From Zychaea mexicana (lineage: Eukaryota; Mucoromycota; Mucoromycetes; Mucorales; Lichtheimiaceae): a DNA stretch of 64,000 bases. The number at the start of each line of letters is the position of its first letter. Position 1 is the first letter of the stretch. The notes beneath the pieces are model-generated. The model had not been told where the DNA came from and made no database searches. It worked only from the letters and a program-made list of their open reading frames with translations. Shown one piece after another: positions 61,697 to 64,000 of this stretch. The translations under genes and the position numbers were made by a program. The stretch covers positions 1 to 64,000 of the forward strand of contig NW_026516822.1 of the NCBI RefSeq assembly GCF_025766255.1. Direction: 5' to 3'.

Positions 61697-63022
61697 ATGA
61701 TGACAGCTACATTTATCCACGAAGACGGTCATGGCAACATGGTTGGTGATGAAGGCGAAGACGTTGCTGTCATAGAAATGGATGTCGATTATGAAACCTA
61801 CCCACTCAATTCGGTCACCAATTTCAATGAGTACATGTCCTTGAAGCCACCTGAAAAACCTGTGAAGGAACCGAAAGCAGTCGAGGAACAACCAAAAGCG
61901 AAAGCCAAAAAGGGACCGAAACGACTGCAGGCACGATACACTGATGCACAAAAAGAACGGCTGTTTTACTTGGTGTATGAAGAGGGCAAGTCCGCTAGAG
62001 AGGCGGCTCTCGAGCTTAAGATTGCACCAAGGACTGCCCAAAGATGGGTGAAAATGGATCAAGACAACCCTGATCCTGATGGTGGTTTACCAACCACAGC
62101 TAGTAAAACCACACGCCCTGTTGGAAGACCATCCAAACTGGGGGAGGAGCATGCGGCATTCTTGACCAACTTGGTTGATGAAAACCCATCCCTTGCCCTT
62201 GACCAGATGATGGAGAGTCTCACAAAGCAATTTGAAGGATTAGAGGTGTCCAAAACAGCACTCTATAATTTTACGACTGAAAAGTGCAGAATCACCTTCA
62301 AAAAAGCACACTTCCACTCCGTTGAAAGGAACTCGCCAGCTAAGATCGAGGAACGATTCAACTGGGTGACACGTTGGCTAAATACTGATATGGATTTCTG
62401 CAGCAATTGTGTTTTTATCGATGAATCCGCATTCCATATCAACATGAAACGAAGCTCGGCATGGTCAACAAAGGGTACTCGAGCAACAGTAACTGTACCA
62501 AAGACGAGGGCGAAAACCACCACGATTCTTGGTGCCATTTCGCCATATGGCGTTGTGCAAATATCTGTAAGATTGCCAAAAGCGATGCCTCCTTCCAAGA
62601 AACGAAAAGCCGCTGGAAGTACCAAAACTGCTTCTGCTACCAAAAGTGGAACGGTCACCGGCCACTACTTCAACTTTGTTGCTAGTACATTGGATGTGAT
62701 GGACCAGCATGAGGAGTTCAAAGGGAATTATTTAGTGATGGACAATGCACCTATTCACAAACACGACGACATCGCTAAATATATCCAAAGCCGTGGTTAT
62801 GGGTGCATCTATCTTCCCTCTTATTCACCCGAGCTCAATCCCATTGAGCAATTCTGGTCAGTGGTGAAGGCCAAGTTGAAGCGTCACAGGCTTTTGGAGG
62901 AAGAGACCTTGACTTCGCGGATCAGGGATGCATGCAATGAGGTGTATTTTAGCGATCTGAAAGGCTTTTGCAAATATTCAGTTTCTAAGTTTGATGATTG
63001 TTTGCAACGCAAACCTCTCTAA
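61697..63022 (+). CDS. Tc1/IS630-type DD34E transposase
   Basis: Cut-and-paste transposase. Single exon, 441 residues from the ATG at 61697 (the frame opens slightly upstream without ATG). An acidic N-terminus is followed by a basic patch (KAKAKKGPKRLQ). A helix-turn-helix follows (LVYEEGKSAREAALELKI, then TAQRWVK), with a GRPSKL AT-hook-like bridge and a second helix-turn-helix (PSLALDQMM). The DDE_3 catalytic core has the first Asp in FIDESAFH, the second in VMDNAPIHKHDD and the Glu in SPELNPIEQFW, with 34 residues between the last two, the DD34E spacing of Tc1. A lysine/serine-rich insert (PPSKKRKAAGSTKTASA) inside the core could be a nuclear localisation signal. No stop or frameshift is present, so the protein appears competent. 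Confidence 0.93.
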   Translation: MMTATFIHEDGHGNMVGDEGEDVAVIEMDVDYETYPLNSVTNFNEYMSLKPPEKPVKEPKAVEEQPKAKAKKGPKRLQARYTDAQKERLFYLVYEEGKSAREAALELKIAPRTAQRWVKMDQDNPDPDGGLPTTASKTTRPVGRPSKLGEEHAAFLTNLVDENPSLALDQMMESLTKQFEGLEVSKTALYNFTTEKCRITFKKAHFHSVERNSPAKIEERFNWVTRWLNTDMDFCSNCVFIDESAFHINMKRSSAWSTKGTRATVTVPKTRAKTTTILGAISPYGVVQISVRLPKAMPPSKKRKAAGSTKTASATKSGTVTGHYFNFVASTLDVMDQHEEFKGNYLVMDNAPIHKHDDIAKYIQSRGYGCIYLPSYSPELNPIEQFWSVVKAKLKRHRLLEEETLTSRIRDACNEVYFSDLKGFCKYSVSKFDDCLQRKPL

Positions 63023-63064
63023 TAAATATGCCTATCCCGCTCAGTGAACATTGCTTCTTTGTTT

Positions 63065-63218
63065 AAAAGTGACGAACGATAGATAATGCGTCACTTTATC
63101 TTCTGATAATACGCCAGTACTCCCTTCTGCTTTTGCGTCAGATTCATTCTTGGTACTACGCCTCTAACTCCTCTTGTGTAACGCCAGCTCTCATCCCAAA
63201 AATGCGCTGAAAAAAGTG
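63065..63218 (-). repeat. Right terminal inverted repeat of Tc1/mariner element
   Basis: Reverse complement of the left end; the outer segment reads CACTTTTTTCAGCGCATTTT without the 10-bp insertion and may represent the ancestral terminus. Confidence 0.85.
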
Positions 63219-63249
63219 TAACTTGTACACTATTTAGGAATAGGTCATA

Positions 63250-63960
63250 AAATGCCAGCTAGCGGTCCATTCCTCCCATTCACCTTTGTTTCCCAATCCA
63301 ATGCATGTGAACGATTGTCCTGCTCTAGCCCAGCATGCCCATCATCCAACTTTCTTGATCCGAGGGGATTTGAGTTTAAAACGCTCAAACATAGAACATC
63401 ATCCAGTTTCAGAGAAATCATGATTTGTAAACTGCCAGCTAGCAGCCCATTCCTCCCATTCACCTTTGTTGCCCACACCAATGCATGTGAACGATTGTTC
63501 TGCTCTAGCCCAGCATGCCCATCATTCAACTTTCTTGATCTGATGGGATTTGACTGAGCTACGGTCAAACAAAGAAGTATCATAGCAACATGAGAAACAT
63601 CAATTGATTAATGATTTGTACACTGCCATCTAGTAGCCCCTTCCTCCCACTCGCCATTTTTACCCAACCCAATGCATACGAACGATTGTCCTGCTCCAGC
63701 CCAATAGTCCCATCCTTCAGCTTTCTTGATTCGAGAGGATTTGAGTGAACAACGCTCAAACACAGAAGTGTCATCCAAGCAACAGAAAAGTCTACTTAAT
63801 TTCCAGGTCTTCCGCTCCCAACTTATTTTGCCTCTTCTTCCCATTCTCAACTGTTGCCCCACTCAAGTACAACTACCACCTGCGAACGATTGTCCTGCTT
63901 CAACCCACCATGTCAAGCATACGATTACCTTGATCCGATTGTCTTTGACTGAATGGCATG
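63250..63960. repeat. Degenerate tandem repeat, about four copies of ~180-205 bp
   Basis: Copies begin near 63250, 63438, 63628 and 63801. Shared blocks are GCCAGCTAGC(G/A)G, ATTCCTCCCATTCACC, AATGCATGTGAACGATTGTC and CAACTTTCTTGAT. Copies 1 and 2 are most alike; copy 4 is the most divergent. On the minus strand copies 1 and 2 share one open frame with repeated GLEQDNRSHAL and KVNGRNG units, but copy 3 is in a separate frame segment and there is no start or domain, so coding is doubtful. It begins about 30 bp right of the Tc1/mariner element and may continue beyond the window. Confidence 0.8.
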
Positions 63961-64000
63961 TCCATGGCGTGTACACAGCCTTCTTATCACTCTACTTCAA

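Larger units (their letters stand above)
61529..63218 (+). mobile_element. Tc1/mariner-superfamily DNA transposon, structurally complete
   Basis: A 1,690-bp element flanked by TA on both sides (61527-61528 and 63219-63220), the Tc1/mariner target-site signature. Both ends start CACTTTTTTCAG read inward and continue as inverted repeats of about 155-160 bp: GCGCATTTTTGGGATGAGAG, then TGGCGTTACACAAGAGGAGT, then on to a region with TATCAGAA and ATAAAGTG. The left end has a 10-bp insertion (aaattactgg) after TTTTTTCAG. One intact transposase gene fills the interior. Intact coding and both ends suggest recent, possibly current, mobility. Confidence 0.9.

Overview
The window is nuclear DNA of a filamentous fungus, most likely an early-diverging one (Mucoromycota, Mucorales-like). 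Evidence: short phase-conserved introns of about 55-160 nt in nearly every gene, GTAAGT-type donors, moderately AT-rich intergenic DNA, fungal gene families (Pbs2-type MAPKK, Bre1, Mrp51, Mme1, F-BAR/DEP RhoGAP), animal-like families retained in basal fungi (VAMP7 longin SNARE, MEMO1) and a secreted collagen-like protein. No rRNA, CRISPR array or convincing tRNA was seen. The lineage call is inference from gene content.

Layout: glutathione-dependent formaldehyde dehydrogenase (605-2327, +); Pbs2/Wis1-type MAP kinase kinase (2586-4663, -); VAMP7-type R-SNARE (5737-7059, +); PAM16 import-motor subunit (7280-8003, -); a gene-poor 3.1 kb gap with one possible Pol III unit; NAD-dependent aldehyde dehydrogenase (11098-13505, +); glycine-rich DUF7721-type protein (14919-15740, -); secreted collagen-like protein (17397-18266, -). 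A 1,945-bp foldback/Mutator-like element (19524-21468) with roughly 0.5-kb inverted repeats and a perfect 9-bp target-site duplication sits one base beyond the BRE1 stop codon. Then come BRE1 (21479-25131, -), a TCP11/SOK1 protein (25895-28202, -), mitoribosomal MRP51 (28976-29887, +), an RCC1-repeat protein (30006-31404, -), a SAM+HMG-box protein (33892-35873, +), an F-BAR/DEP/RhoGAP protein (36236-39593, -), VPS8 (40845-47494, +), an Mme1-type mitochondrial carrier (47833-49482, -), a UBA/RWD DEAH helicase (50229-55902, +), a small PP1-docking protein candidate (56215-56725, -), mitoribosomal bL19m (57496-58112, +), a MEMO1 homologue (58388-60050, -), a small secreted protein (60672-60962, +), an intact Tc1/mariner element (61529-63218) and a degenerate ~185-bp tandem repeat to the right edge.

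The genes do not form one pathway. Themes are mitochondrial biogenesis (PAM16, MRP51, bL19m, Mme1), endolysosomal trafficking (VAMP7, VPS8), stress and aldehyde metabolism (Pbs2-like kinase, formaldehyde and aldehyde dehydrogenases) and chromatin or RNA (BRE1, HMG protein, helicase). Exon models were built by hand from splice signals, phase continuity and family conservation; most coding sums are exact multiples of three.

The most unusual content is the foldback element that appears to have replaced the 3' UTR of BRE1, two GC-AG introns in the VAMP7 gene, a PAM16 first coding exon consisting only of ATG, the KRVQF-bearing small protein, and the intact Tc1-type transposon.
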